Assembly: GCF_022815605.1 (NCBI RefSeq)
Contig: NZ_JALGRP010000009.1
Coordinates: 62,001-126,000 of the forward strand
Source: Microbacterium sp. VKM Ac-2923
Lineage (GTDB): Bacteria; Actinomycetota; Actinomycetes; Actinomycetales; Microbacteriaceae
Reading direction: 5' to 3'
DNA length: 64,000 nt
This document shows, one piece after another, positions 44,229 through 53,000 of this stretch. The position numbers were made by a program, and so were the translations under genes. Each line of letters starts with the position of its first letter. The stretch's first letter is position 1. Under the pieces are notes generated by a model. The model was given only the letters and a program-made list of their open reading frames with translations, was not told the DNA's origin and did not search any database.

Positions 44229-44295
44229 GGTCCCTGAGCTCGTCGGAGGGACCGGGGCCCTGCGCTCGATGGGGGGTGCTTCGACGGGCTCAGCT
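44229..44295. repeat. Two small hairpin repeats upstream of the KimA-like gene
   Basis: At 44229-44253 GGTCCCT/AGGGACC (7 of 7 pairs) encloses GAGCTCGTCGG, a variant core. At 44278-44294 GCT/AGC encloses TCGACGGGCTC and overlaps the stop of the serine hydrolase gene. Same family as the copies in kdpB. Confidence 0.8.
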
Positions 44296-45150
44296 ACGGG
44301 CGCCCGCGCCCGCGTGGACGGCGATGAAGGCGGTCATCGCGTCGGCACCGCCGTGGTCGTCCGCCGAGATCGTGACGACCGCGTCGCCGGCGAACACGAT
44401 CAGTTGACCGTGCGCCCCATGCAGGCGCCAGGCGCTGCCGGGGCCGTCCCACCCCGCGAGGGCGTAGCGGCGGTACCCGTCGGCGGTGCCGCCCGTGTCG
44501 ACCCACCCCGTGTGCAGGGCATCCACGACTCCGGCCGAGACCAGGCGCCGCCCGTCGAACACGCCGCGGTCGCGGATGAGGAGCCCGAGGCGCGCCATCT
44601 CCTCGGTGCGGAGGGCGAGGCCCTCACCGCCGAGCACGCGACCGTTCGGGCAACGACGCCAGGCGACGTCGGCGAAGCCGAGGGGGGCGAACAGACGCGG
44701 GCGCAGGTACTCCTCGACGTCGCCGACACGCTGCGACAGGGCGTGCAGGGCCGTGTAGGTACTGGCGTTGGAGTACTGGAAGACACGCCCGCGCGAGGGG
44801 CGCGAGAGGAATTCGGCGGCCAGGTCGGGCCAGTCGCTCATCATCGTCTCGGAATACGGGAAGTCGATGCCACTCGACATCGACAGGAGGTGTCGCAGGG
44901 TCGCATCCGTGGCGGTGGGCAGCAGGTCGCCCACCGGGGCGTCGAGCGACACCCGTCCCTCGTCAGCCGCGATCCCCGCCGCCAGCACCGCCACGGCCTT
45001 GGCGACGGAGTGGATCTCCTCGGGCACGTCGGGCGTCCAGCGGTGGGTCGCGACCTCCTCGCCGACCCGCACGTGCAGGCCATGGGCGATGAAGCCGACA
45101 TCGGCGATGCGGTGCACGAGGACGTCGCGGAGGTGGTCGGCGCGGAGCAT
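44290..45150 (-). CDS. Serine hydrolase of the beta-lactamase/class C fold
   Basis: A 286-residue protein with the catalytic SxxK as SVAK (EEIHSVAKAVAVL), YSN in FQYSNASTY, and HGAHG in place of the KTG motif. It resembles esterase/peptidase-like members (family VIII esterases, EstB) rather than true beta-lactamases. There is no signal peptide. The ATG at 45150 is used; a GTG two codons earlier is possible. Its 3' end carries a hairpin repeat that supplies the last codons. Confidence 0.85.
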   Translation of the reverse strand: MLRADHLRDVLVHRIADVGFIAHGLHVRVGEEVATHRWTPDVPEEIHSVAKAVAVLAAGIAADEGRVSLDAPVGDLLPTATDATLRHLLSMSSGIDFPYSETMMSDWPDLAAEFLSRPSRGRVFQYSNASTYTALHALSQRVGDVEEYLRPRLFAPLGFADVAWRRCPNGRVLGGEGLALRTEEMARLGLLIRDRGVFDGRRLVSAGVVDALHTGWVDTGGTADGYRRYALAGWDGPGSAWRLHGAHGQLIVFAGDAVVTISADDHGGADAMTAFIAVHAGAGARS

Positions 45151-45277
45151 GTCCACAGGGTACGCGGGCGTCGTGGCATCCTCTCTGTGCTCGTCGAACG
45201 GGATGCATCTCCCCGCAGGAAGATGCGGAAAGCGGGGAGCATCGCGCGATGCTCCCCGCCCCCGGACGCCGGATCCC

Positions 45278-45985
45278 TTACTTCGCGAGCTGCGGGTACA
45301 GCGCCTCGAACGGCCCGGACAGCGCCGCCTTCAGCTGCACCGAGGTCTCATCGGCCAGCACCTCGTACTCTCCCGCCTCGGTGGCGTCGAGCACCTTCGC
45401 GACGAGCACGGCGGGATCGAGCTTCGGGTCGGTCGATCCCGCGGCCATGGCCGTGTCGACCCAGCCCACGTGGACGCCCACGACCTGCACACCGGAGGGG
45501 TGGAGCTCGAGGCGCATCGAGTTGGTCGCCGACCAGAGGGCGGCCTTGGTCGCCGAGTAGATGCCGCCGACGGCGTACCAGGCCATCGCGGAGTGGATGT
45601 CGATGATGGCGGTCTCGCGAGTCTGCGCCGACAACACCGGGGCGTAGGCGCGCGCCAGCATGAGCGGCCCGACGAAGTTCGTCTCGATGTTGTCGCGGAT
45701 CTCCTCCTCGGTGTGATTCAGGATGCCGAAGCTCGAGGGCGACGCCCCCGCGTTGTTGACCAGGATCGTGACGTCGGGGGCTGCAGCGACGGCGGCCTCG
45801 ATCGACGCGGCATCCGTCACGTCGAGCTGCAGGGGGACGATGCGCTCGTCGTCCCAGGTGCGGGGGGTGCGGGCGGTGGCGTAGACCTTCGCCGCGCCGC
45901 GGGCGAGCGCCTCGCGCACGAAGTGGGTGCCGATGCCCCCGTTCGCGCCGGTGACGAGGACGGTGGCTCCGTTGAGTGAGGTCAT
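45278..45985 (-). CDS. Short-chain dehydrogenase/reductase (paralogue A)
   Basis: A 235-residue SDR: TGANGGIG, NNAGAS, catalytic Ser in DIHSAMAWY, and YSATKAAL. It is closely similar to the SDR at 47881 (shared ATVLVTGANGGIG, KVYATAR, WSATNSLRLEL). It lies 25 bp after the OYE gene, so the two form an operon divergent from the TetR gene at 47220. The substrate is unknown. Confidence 0.9.
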   Translation of the reverse strand: MTSLNGATVLVTGANGGIGTHFVREALARGAAKVYATARTPRTWDDERIVPLQLDVTDAASIEAAVAAAPDVTILVNNAGASPSSFGILNHTEEEIRDNIETNFVGPLMLARAYAPVLSAQTRETAIIDIHSAMAWYAVGGIYSATKAALWSATNSMRLELHPSGVQVVGVHVGWVDTAMAAGSTDPKLDPAVLVAKVLDATEAGEYEVLADETSVQLKAALSGPFEALYPQLAK

Positions 45986-46010
45986 GGGTGCGTTCGCTTT
46001 CTGTTCCGGG

Positions 46011-47096
46011 TCAGACGCGGGAGAGGGTGGTGTAGTCGACGTACCCGCGGGCGCCGCCGGTGTAGAGGGTGCCGGGGTCGACCTCGGTGAGCGGGGCATC
46101 GGCCTTCAGGCGCTCCACGACATCGGGGTTCGCCAGCGCGAACCGTCCGAGCGGGGCGATGTCGGCCAGACCCGCCTCGATGTCGTCCGCGATCTGCTCG
46201 CGCGTGCGGCCGTAGCGCACGACCAGCACGGCCGTCGGCCAGGCTTCACGGAGCGCGGCGAGCAGCTCGTCGTCGCCCAGGTGGTGCACGTGCAGGTACG
46301 CGAGGTCCAGCGGCGCGAGGCGCGAGACGAGGTCGAGGTACTGGGCGTGGACGTCGTCGCGCGACCCCTCGTCGATGCCGCCGAGCGGGAAGGCGGGAGA
46401 GATGCGGATGCCGGTGCGATCGGCGCCGATCTCGTCGGCGATGGCCGCGGCGACCTCGACGACGAACCGCGACCGGTTCTCGACCGACCCGCCGTACTGG
46501 TCGGTGCGCTCGTTCGCGTTGGGGGAGAGGAACTGGTGCAGGAGGTAGCCGTTGGCGGCGTGGATCTCGACGCCGTCCGCTCCCGCGGCGATGGCGGATG
46601 CCGCCGCGTGACGGAACTCCGCGACGACGCCCGCGATCTCGTCGGTGGCCAGTGCGCGGGGCGCCGGGATGGGCTGCGGGCCGGCTGCCGTGAACATGTC
46701 CTGACCCGGTGCGATCGCCGACGGCGCCACGGCCTGCCGGTGGTGCGGGGTGTTGTCGGGGTGCGAGACGCGGCCCACGTGCATGAGCTGGATGAAGAGG
46801 TGACCGCCCCCGTCGTGCACGGTGTCGGCGACCTTCCGCCAGCCGGCGATGTGCGCGTCGGTGTGGATGCCGGGGGTGTTGATGTAGCCCTGGCCGTCTG
46901 CGGAGGGCTGAGTCCCCTCGGTGATGAGCAGTCCCAGCGAGGCGCGCTGACCGTAGTATTCGGCGACCAGATCGCCGGGGGTGCCGTCGGCATCCGCTCT
47001 GTTGCGTGTCATCGGCGCGAGCGCCAGGCGGTGGGGGAGTTCCAGCCGGCCGAGCGTGAAGGGCTGCCAGAGGGCGTCGAGAGTCATCGTGAGCAT
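46011..47096 (-). CDS. Old yellow enzyme-family NADH:flavin oxidoreductase
   Basis: A 361-residue FMN TIM-barrel ene-reductase: PFTLGRLELPHRLALAPMTRNRA, in parts, ITEGTQPS, QLMHVGRVSHP, DGVEIHAANGYLLHQFLSP and QYGGSVENRSRF. It reduces activated alkenes such as enones, maleimides or nitrate esters. The start at 47096 follows AAGGA; 47087 is also possible. It is divergent from tetR across 123 bp. Confidence 0.92.
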   Translation of the reverse strand: MLTMTLDALWQPFTLGRLELPHRLALAPMTRNRADADGTPGDLVAEYYGQRASLGLLITEGTQPSADGQGYINTPGIHTDAHIAGWRKVADTVHDGGGHLFIQLMHVGRVSHPDNTPHHRQAVAPSAIAPGQDMFTAAGPQPIPAPRALATDEIAGVVAEFRHAAASAIAAGADGVEIHAANGYLLHQFLSPNANERTDQYGGSVENRSRFVVEVAAAIADEIGADRTGIRISPAFPLGGIDEGSRDDVHAQYLDLVSRLAPLDLAYLHVHHLGDDELLAALREAWPTAVLVVRYGRTREQIADDIEAGLADIAPLGRFALANPDVVERLKADAPLTEVDPGTLYTGGARGYVDYTTLSRV

Positions 47097-47171
47097 CGTT
47101 CCTTGTGTCGTCGAACAGGTCGTCACCGGTCGGAGGTGGGAGAATCTTCGTACGCCTCGAACAATAGTGAC

Positions 47172-47185
47172 TACGCTCATAACTG
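47172..47185. promoter_or_regulatory. Candidate TetR operator 1
   Basis: TACGCTCATAACTG lies in the divergent region between the OYE and tetR genes, 35 bp before the tetR ATG. It matches TACGCTCAATACTG at 52286-52299, before the second tetR, at 12 of 14 bases. Confidence 0.6.
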
Positions 47186-47219
47186 GGGCTACTCATGATC
47201 TATTCCCGGAGGAGCGAAG

Positions 47220-47870
47220 ATGTCTCTGACCTCACCGCCCGTGGGGCGTCGCGAGCGCAACAAGCAGGAGAAACTCGAGCGCATCATGGCTGCCGCGGGC
47301 GCGCTCTTCGCCGAGCGGGGTGTCGACGACGTCACGACGCAGGAGATCGCCGATGCCGCCGACATCGGCACCGGCACCCTGTTCCTCTACGCCAAGACCA
47401 AGGGGGAGTTGCTCCTCCTCGTGCAGAACGCCCATTACTCCCGCGCCCTCGAAGAAGGGCGGAGCGCCGCGGCTGCGGCATCCGGGGTCGTCGACGGTGT
47501 TCTCGCGCTGCTCGCACCGGTCGTCGCGTGCAACCGGACGCAGGTCGACAACGGCCGCACGTACCTGCGGGAGATGATCTTCGGCGATGCAGGAGAGCCG
47601 CACCATGCCGAGGCGCTGCGAGTGGTGGGCGAGACCGAGCAGACGCTCATCGACCTGATCGTCACGCGCGCCGGGCGCAGCGAGGCCGATGCGGGCGTGG
47701 TGGCGCGGGTGATCTCGTCCGGGCTCCTGGTCGCGATGGCCTCGGCGCCGACGGCGGACACGAGTGTCGACGACATCCTTGCAGTGGTCCGCGCGCAGGT
47801 CGAAACGATCCTGGCGGACGTCGGAGGCGAGGAGCGGGTGCCGACCGTGCATCCCGCACCCGCCCCGTGA
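47220..47870 (+). CDS. TetR-family regulator (paralogue A)
   Basis: A 216-residue regulator with an N-terminal HTH (IMAAAGALFAERGVDDVTTQEIADAADIGTGTLFLYAKTKGEL, in segments) and a helical ligand domain (RTYLREMIFGD). GGAGGAGCGAAG precedes the ATG. It is close in sequence to the regulator at 52332, including HTH and LVQN/YSRALEEG regions. It likely controls the divergent OYE-SDR operon. Confidence 0.92.
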   Translation: MSLTSPPVGRRERNKQEKLERIMAAAGALFAERGVDDVTTQEIADAADIGTGTLFLYAKTKGELLLLVQNAHYSRALEEGRSAAAAASGVVDGVLALLAPVVACNRTQVDNGRTYLREMIFGDAGEPHHAEALRVVGETEQTLIDLIVTRAGRSEADAGVVARVISSGLLVAMASAPTADTSVDDILAVVRAQVETILADVGGEERVPTVHPAPAP

Positions 47871-47880
47871 TCGTGGCGCG

Positions 47881-48594
47881 CTAGCTGCGTCCGCCCGACA
47901 GCTCCGGGTAGAGCTCTTCGACGGGGGCGGCCAGCCCGGCTCGCACCCGTCGGGTCGCTTCGTCGGCGAGCACCTCGAAACGGTCGGCCTCGAGCCCGTC
48001 GAGGACCTGCCCCACGAGGTCGGCGGGGGTGAGCTTGTCGCCGCCGGCGTGCGCGGCCATCGGCGTGTCGACGTAGCTCATGTGCACGCCCAGCACGTGC
48101 ACGCCGCGGGGGGCGAGTTCGAGCCGCAGCGAGTTGGTCGCCGACCAGAGGGCCGCCTTCGCGGCCGAGTAGGCGCCTCCGTAGGCGTACCACGAGCCGA
48201 TCGAGTGGATGTCGACGATCGCGGCGCCCGCGCGTCCGGTGAGAACCGGGGCGAAGGCGCGCGCGACGCGCACCGGGCCGAAGAAGTTGACGGCGAAGGT
48301 GGCGTCGAGGGCCGCGTCGTCGATGTCGATCAGGCTCGCCGTCGGTGGGTTGGCTCCCGCGTTGTTGATGAGCACGGTGGCATCGGATGCCGCATCCGCG
48401 GCCGCCGCCACCGACACCGGGTCGGTGACATCGAGCGCCAGGGGCACGATGCGGGCATCCGACCACGCCTGCGGCACCCGCGCGGTGGCGTAGACCTTTC
48501 GGGCACCGCGCTCGAGGGCCTGGGACACCAGCTCGCGGCCGATGCCCCCGTTCGCTCCGGTGATCACGACGGTCGCTCCGTCGAGGGTGGGCAC
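47881..48594 (-). CDS. Short-chain dehydrogenase/reductase (paralogue B)
   Basis: A 237-residue SDR with TGANGGIG, NNAGAN, DIHSIGSWYAYGGAYSAAKAAL, in parts. It is paralogous to the SDR at 45278. The GTG at 48594 is 5 bp after the stop of the EthD-like gene, making it last in a five-gene operon (hydrolase, oxidoreductase, hydrolase, EthD-like, SDR). It is convergent with tetR A. Confidence 0.88.
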   Translation of the reverse strand: MPTLDGATVVITGANGGIGRELVSQALERGARKVYATARVPQAWSDARIVPLALDVTDPVSVAAAADAASDATVLINNAGANPPTASLIDIDDAALDATFAVNFFGPVRVARAFAPVLTGRAGAAIVDIHSIGSWYAYGGAYSAAKAALWSATNSLRLELAPRGVHVLGVHMSYVDTPMAAHAGGDKLTPADLVGQVLDGLEADRFEVLADEATRRVRAGLAAPVEELYPELSGGRS

Positions 48595-48599
48595 GGCCG

Positions 48600-49388
48600 T
48601 CAGCTTTCCGGCTGCGCGAGGATGACGCCGCCCGAGACGTAGGTGAGCGTCTCGGTCACGTCGTACGCGTGGATCGCCGACACGTGCGGTGAGAGCAGCG
48701 CGGTGAGGGCGGGTGCCTGATCGGCGAAGAACGCATCGCGCGCCGCGTCGTCGGCGAAGCCCAGGATCACCGAGGCGTGCAGGCGCTGATCCTTCGGGTT
48801 GTCGTGGGCGACGTCCGGAGTGTCCCAGGTCTTCTCGTTCCACGGAAGGAACACCTGGGTCCGCAGCTCTTTCAGCACGCCCGTGGCGACCAGCGCCGGT
48901 GCCAGCTCCTTCTTGAGGAAGGAGTGGAAACCGATCGACCCTTCGTCGCCGCGGCGTCGCAGGTACAGCACCGCGCGCGAACCCGGCCGTTCGCCGGGGG
49001 CGACGTGGTACCAGCGCGAGCTGCCGGGAGGGCCCGCGTGCAGCAGCGTTCGCCGGAAGATGTTCACCTCGTCCTCGAACGCCAGGGCCGTCTGCGCGCG
49101 GCCCGCGAGCGGCGCCAACGCGTTCTCGAAGGTCACCTCGGCGATGCCGTCGATCCGACGGTCTTCGGGGATCTCGGTTTCGATGCCGTCGCCGGCGGGC
49201 CACCGGCCCGCGGGGCGCTCAGCCAGGTGCACCTGGCGGTACTCCTCGAGCCCCGGCGTCGCCGCGATGATCTGCGAGTGCGGGCCTTTCCAGCGATCCA
49301 TGCCCGCCTGCCGGGGGAGGTCGGAGCGCATCCACAACAGGATCGACGAGGTGAAGTGCTTCTCGGGCTTGGGGGTGCCGCTGCTCAT
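48600..49388 (-). CDS. EthD/dimeric alpha-beta-barrel-like protein
   Basis: A 262-residue protein with two related halves. Each begins with a strand and a charged helix: SSILLWMRSDLPRQAGMDRWKGPHSQIIA, in parts, and AVLYLRRRGDEGSIGFHSFLKKELAPAL, in parts. This suggests a duplicated ferredoxin-like dimeric barrel as in EthD proteins, which help ether or polyketide-like degradation. Function is inferred only. GAAAGG precedes the ATG. Confidence 0.6.
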   Translation of the reverse strand: MSSGTPKPEKHFTSSILLWMRSDLPRQAGMDRWKGPHSQIIAATPGLEEYRQVHLAERPAGRWPAGDGIETEIPEDRRIDGIAEVTFENALAPLAGRAQTALAFEDEVNIFRRTLLHAGPPGSSRWYHVAPGERPGSRAVLYLRRRGDEGSIGFHSFLKKELAPALVATGVLKELRTQVFLPWNEKTWDTPDVAHDNPKDQRLHASVILGFADDAARDAFFADQAPALTALLSPHVSAIHAYDVTETLTYVSGGVILAQPES

Positions 49389-49412
49389 GGTCAAACCTTT
49401 CGTGGGTGGGGG

Positions 49413-50273
49413 TCAGGCACGAACGTCGTTGAGGAAGGCCGCGGCGACCGGCGCGAACTTCTCCCCGTACTGGAAGATGCCACCGTGCCCGGAGTTCGGG
49501 TAGATGATCAGCTCGGAACCGGCGATACGGCGGTGCAGGTCCTCGGACAGGATGCTGGGGACCATGCGGTCGTTGTCGCCGTTGGCGATGAGCGTGGGCG
49601 ACGTGATGACCGAGAGGTCGGACGGTGCGGAGCGGCCGAACTTCACGATGGCTTTCAGCTGCGTGCTGAACGCCTTGGTGGAGATCGCCTTGTCGCGGTC
49701 GACGGTGCGCTCCTTGAGCCGCTCGACGAACGCCTTTCCGGCCCGCTTGCCCTCGGCGTCGCGGTTGAAGAAGAGGAACTCCTTCGGGTCCGAGCGCGTG
49801 ATGACCGACCGGAAGATGTCCCAGTAGGTCGTGCGGACGACCTTGTCCATGTCCTTACCGCCGCGGGGGCCCGTGCCGGTGAGGACGAGGCCGCGAACGA
49901 GGCCGGGGTGTTTCACCACGAGGTCCTGAGCGATCATCCCGCCCATGGAGAACGAGAAGAGGTCGATCTTCGCGAGCCCCAGACCCTTGGTGATGAATCG
50001 GTAGGCGTCGTCGGCGGCTTCGTCGAGCGTGTCCGGGACGCGACCGCTGGACGCGCCGACGCCGAGCTGGTCGAACGTGATGACGTGGCGGGTCTTCGCG
50101 ATCGCGTCGACGATGCGGGGGTCCCAGTTGTCGAGGGTTGCAGCGAGGTGCACGAAGAAGACGACGGGGATCTCCTCCTTCGGCCCGAGCTCGCGGTAGG
50201 CGAAAGTGTCGGGGCCGACCGTGACCGTCTTCGCGGGAGCCTGCGCGTACGAAGTGATGACTTTGTCGTTCAT
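49413..50273 (-). CDS. Alpha/beta hydrolase (paralogue A)
   Basis: A 286-residue hydrolase with nucleophile Ser in FSFSMGGMIAQ, an Asp in IANGDNDRMVP and His in PNSGHGGIF. HLAATLDNWDP forms the oxyanion region. It is similar to the hydrolase at 51372 (shared LGVGxSxGRVxDTxDExAxDA and TGTGPRGG). Esterase, lactonase or haloperoxidase-like activities are possible. AAGGACC precedes the ATG. Confidence 0.88.
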   Translation of the reverse strand: MNDKVITSYAQAPAKTVTVGPDTFAYRELGPKEEIPVVFFVHLAATLDNWDPRIVDAIAKTRHVITFDQLGVGASSGRVPDTLDEAADDAYRFITKGLGLAKIDLFSFSMGGMIAQDLVVKHPGLVRGLVLTGTGPRGGKDMDKVVRTTYWDIFRSVITRSDPKEFLFFNRDAEGKRAGKAFVERLKERTVDRDKAISTKAFSTQLKAIVKFGRSAPSDLSVITSPTLIANGDNDRMVPSILSEDLHRRIAGSELIIYPNSGHGGIFQYGEKFAPVAAAFLNDVRA

Positions 50274-50334
50274 GGGAGAGGTCCTTGCGTTCAGTGATGA
50301 GTGTGAGGGAAGTCGAAGGGCGGTGGGGAGGGGA

Positions 50335-51330
50335 TCACGCGCCGAGAAGCACGGACTTTCCGCGGGTGCCGCCGCGGTGGAGCGACTCGAGAGCGGTCGG
50401 CGCCTCGTCGAAGGGGAAGGTGGCGCCGACCGTCGGGCGGATCGCACCGGCGTCCACCAGCTCCGCGATCTGCCGCAGCTGCTCGCCGTCGGCGCGCATG
50501 AAGAGGAACTCGTAGGTGACGCCGAGTTTCTTCGCCTGCCCGCGGACCTTGCGGCTCAGCGCGCCGATCGCGAAGCGCAGGACCGGGTTCAGGCCGATCT
50601 GCTGGGCGAATGCGGGCGTCGGCGGGCCGGCGATGCCGACGGCCATGCCCCCGGGGCGCAGAACGCGCAGCGACTTCGTCAGGTTCTCGCCTCCGAGACT
50701 GTCGAGCACGAAGTCGTACCCCGACAGTTCCGTCGAGAAGTCCTGGCCGGCGTAGTCGATCACGACGTCGGCGCCGAGGGAGCGCACGAACTCCGCGTTC
50801 TTCGCCGAGGCTGTCGTCGCCACCCGTGCGCCGAGGTGCTTCGCCAGCTGGATGGCGATCGTTCCGACACCCCCGGCCCCACCGTGGATGAGGACCTTCT
50901 GACCGGCCTTCACCCCGCCCTTTTCGACGAGGGCCTGCCAGGCGGTCAGGGCGACGAGGGGAAGGGATGCCGCCTCGACGAGATCGATTGACGAGGGGAC
51001 GCGGGCGACATCCGCCTGGTCGACCGCGATGCGCTCGGCGAAGGTGCCGATCCGATGATCGCGCGGCCGGGAGAACACCTCGTCGCCGGGGGAGAAGGAG
51101 CGCACCTGCGCACCCACCCGGATCACCGTCCCGGCCACGTCGTGGCCGAGCGTGAACGGCGGTCGGTAGGGGAGGAATGCCTTGAAGTCTCCGACGCGGA
51201 TCCGTTCGTCCAGGCCGTTGAGCCCGGCCGCGGCCACCGCGATGAGGACGTCGTTCGGACCGACGGTGGGCTCGGGGACGTCTGCTTCGTGGAGGGGCTT
51301 CTTGTAGCCGTCGATGACGAATGCACGCAT
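50335..51330 (-). CDS. Zinc-free medium-chain oxidoreductase (quinone/enone reductase type)
   Basis: A 331-residue MDR-family protein: GLNGLDERIRVGDF, FTLGHDVAGTV, IHGGAGGVGTIAIQLAKHLGA, in parts, and VLDSLGGENL. Zinc-ligand cysteines are absent, as in quinone oxidoreductases and enone reductases using NADPH. It lies between the two hydrolase genes in the same operon, so it probably acts on a related carbonyl or enone. Confidence 0.9.
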   Translation of the reverse strand: MRAFVIDGYKKPLHEADVPEPTVGPNDVLIAVAAAGLNGLDERIRVGDFKAFLPYRPPFTLGHDVAGTVIRVGAQVRSFSPGDEVFSRPRDHRIGTFAERIAVDQADVARVPSSIDLVEAASLPLVALTAWQALVEKGGVKAGQKVLIHGGAGGVGTIAIQLAKHLGARVATTASAKNAEFVRSLGADVVIDYAGQDFSTELSGYDFVLDSLGGENLTKSLRVLRPGGMAVGIAGPPTPAFAQQIGLNPVLRFAIGALSRKVRGQAKKLGVTYEFLFMRADGEQLRQIAELVDAGAIRPTVGATFPFDEAPTALESLHRGGTRGKSVLLGA

Positions 51331-51371
51331 GTCGAGGATTCCTGTTCTGGGAGAGGGGTTCGGGTCCTGCG

Positions 51372-52235
51372 TCAGGCGCGCAGGAAGGATTGGATCCGAG
51401 CGATCACGGCGTCGCGGTGCTGCGAGACCACACCGTGCCCGGCATCCGGGAAGGTCACCACGTCGATGGCGGGGAACGCCCGGCGCAGCTGCTGCGCGTT
51501 GGCCGCGGGGACGAGGATGTCGTCATCGCCGTGGAAGGTGAGCGTCGGCGTGCTCGTCGACGCGTGCACCGGATGGGGTTGGGCTCCCCAGCTCGCGACG
51601 GCGCGAAGCTGTGCGCGCATGACCCCCGGGGTGACGGCTGCGTCGCGGTCGGTGCGACGGCGCTTCAGTCGGCGCTGATACGCGGTCGCGGCACGCGCCC
51701 CACCGTCCGTGCGGGGGAAGAAGAGGACGGAGGTCGCGGGGCGCGCGGTCACGACGCTGCGCGCGATACCGCGGAGCATGACGCCCGTCATCCGGGTGAG
51801 GCCGGCGCCGCCTCGGGGTCCGGTTCCGGACATCACGAGGTGGTCCACCAGGGCCGGCTCCTGCTCGACGATCGTCTGGGCGACCATGCCTCCCATCGAG
51901 AGGCCGAGGAGGTCGATGCGGTCGACTCCCAGCGCGTGCACGGCGGCGATGGCGTCGCGGGCCATCTCGTCGAAGGTGTCTCGCACCCGGCCGGTGGATC
52001 GACCCACGCCGCGGTACCCGAGCACGATGACCCGGCGATCCTGCCCGAGCGCATCGATCACGTCGGGGTCCCAGGCATCCAGATTTCCGCCGAGGTGCAT
52101 CAGCGCCACGAGAGGCGGCCGGTCGCCCGATCCGATCTCGCGGTAGGCGATGTCGGCCCCGTCGACGTGCACCATCCGCGTGTCGGCGTCGACGAGCGAC
52201 GGGGTGTGGTGGTTGCCGTGCGAGCCCGTGGCCAT
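51372..52235 (-). CDS. Alpha/beta hydrolase (paralogue B)
   Basis: A 287-residue hydrolase with GLSMGGMVAQ (nucleophile Ser), FHGDDDILVP and PDAGHGVVSQH. MHLGGNLDAWDP gives the oxyanion hole. It is the first gene of the leftward operon and is divergent from the second tetR over 96 bp. It shares sequence with the hydrolase at 49413, indicating duplication within the operon. Confidence 0.88.
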   Translation of the reverse strand: MATGSHGNHHTPSLVDADTRMVHVDGADIAYREIGSGDRPPLVALMHLGGNLDAWDPDVIDALGQDRRVIVLGYRGVGRSTGRVRDTFDEMARDAIAAVHALGVDRIDLLGLSMGGMVAQTIVEQEPALVDHLVMSGTGPRGGAGLTRMTGVMLRGIARSVVTARPATSVLFFPRTDGGARAATAYQRRLKRRRTDRDAAVTPGVMRAQLRAVASWGAQPHPVHASTSTPTLTFHGDDDILVPAANAQQLRRAFPAIDVVTFPDAGHGVVSQHRDAVIARIQSFLRA

Positions 52236-52285
52236 GTCTGCTCCCGTGGTCCGGTTCGGACCGTGTCATCTTCGCTGTTTGCGAG

Positions 52286-52313
52286 TACGCTCAATACTGA
52301 CTTCACTCAGTCA
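52286..52313. promoter_or_regulatory. Candidate TetR operator 2
   Basis: TACGCTCAATACTG (52286-52299) matches the motif before the first tetR. An inverted repeat TGACT-6 bp-AGTCA (52298-52313) overlaps it. The site lies between divergent hydrolase and tetR genes, 18-45 bp before the tetR ATG. Confidence 0.6.
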
Positions 52314-52331
52314 ACTTGTCAAGGAGGCGAT

Positions 52332-52964
52332 ATGGCTCAGCAATCCGGCCTCGTCGGGCGTCGAGAGAAAGCGATGGCCGACAAGCGCAAACGCATCATG
52401 GATGCGGCGCGATCGCTCTTCGCGGAGCGGGGGATGGGCCACGTCACGACGCAGGAGGTCTCCGACCGCGCGGACGTCGCGATCGGGACGCTGTTCCGCT
52501 ACGCGGCGACCAAGGCGGAGCTGCTCATCATGGTCCAGAACGAAAAGTTCCGCGCCGCCATCGACGAGGGCCTCGCGGCGTCCGGATCACTGTCGGCGAG
52601 CGACGCGTCGACCGAAGACGCCGTCATGGCTCTTCTCTCGCCCGTCATCGACTGCGTGCGCGAACAGCCCGAGAACGGTCGTCGGTACCTCCACGAGCTG
52701 GTCTTCGGCGACCCGGTGGAGGAGCATCGGAGCGCGGGACTCGCCGAGGCGTGGCGCTTCGAGGCCGCCATCGCCGACCTTCTGCGCACGCTCCCTGACG
52801 TCGATCAGGCAACGCGGGTCACCCTCGCACGGGTCATCACGTCGATCATCCACGTCACGATGACGGCGACCCTGCACCTGGGGGACACCCCGGGCGAGGT
52901 CACGGCCATCGTCCGGTCGCAACTCGCTGCCGTCCTGCGAGGACACGAACGAGTGGGGAGCTGA
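52332..52964 (+). CDS. TetR-family regulator (paralogue B)
   Basis: A 210-residue regulator with HTH (IMDAARSLFAERGMGHVTTQEVSDRADVAIGTLFRYAATKAEL, in segments) and ligand domain (RRYLHELVFGDPVEEH). AAGGAGGCGAT precedes the ATG. It is a close paralogue of the protein at 47220 and likely controls the divergent five-gene operon. Confidence 0.92.
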   Translation: MAQQSGLVGRREKAMADKRKRIMDAARSLFAERGMGHVTTQEVSDRADVAIGTLFRYAATKAELLIMVQNEKFRAAIDEGLAASGSLSASDASTEDAVMALLSPVIDCVREQPENGRRYLHELVFGDPVEEHRSAGLAEAWRFEAAIADLLRTLPDVDQATRVTLARVITSIIHVTMTATLHLGDTPGEVTAIVRSQLAAVLRGHERVGS

Positions 52965-53000
52965 GTCCGAGCGCACGCGGGCATTCCCTATGCTCGCGGG

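Noticed and set aside
44120..44289. c-di-AMP (ydaO-type) riboswitch before the KimA-like gene
   Set aside because: The gap was read on the minus strand for the conserved motifs of that class and none was recognised; the gap is largely dispersed hairpin repeats.
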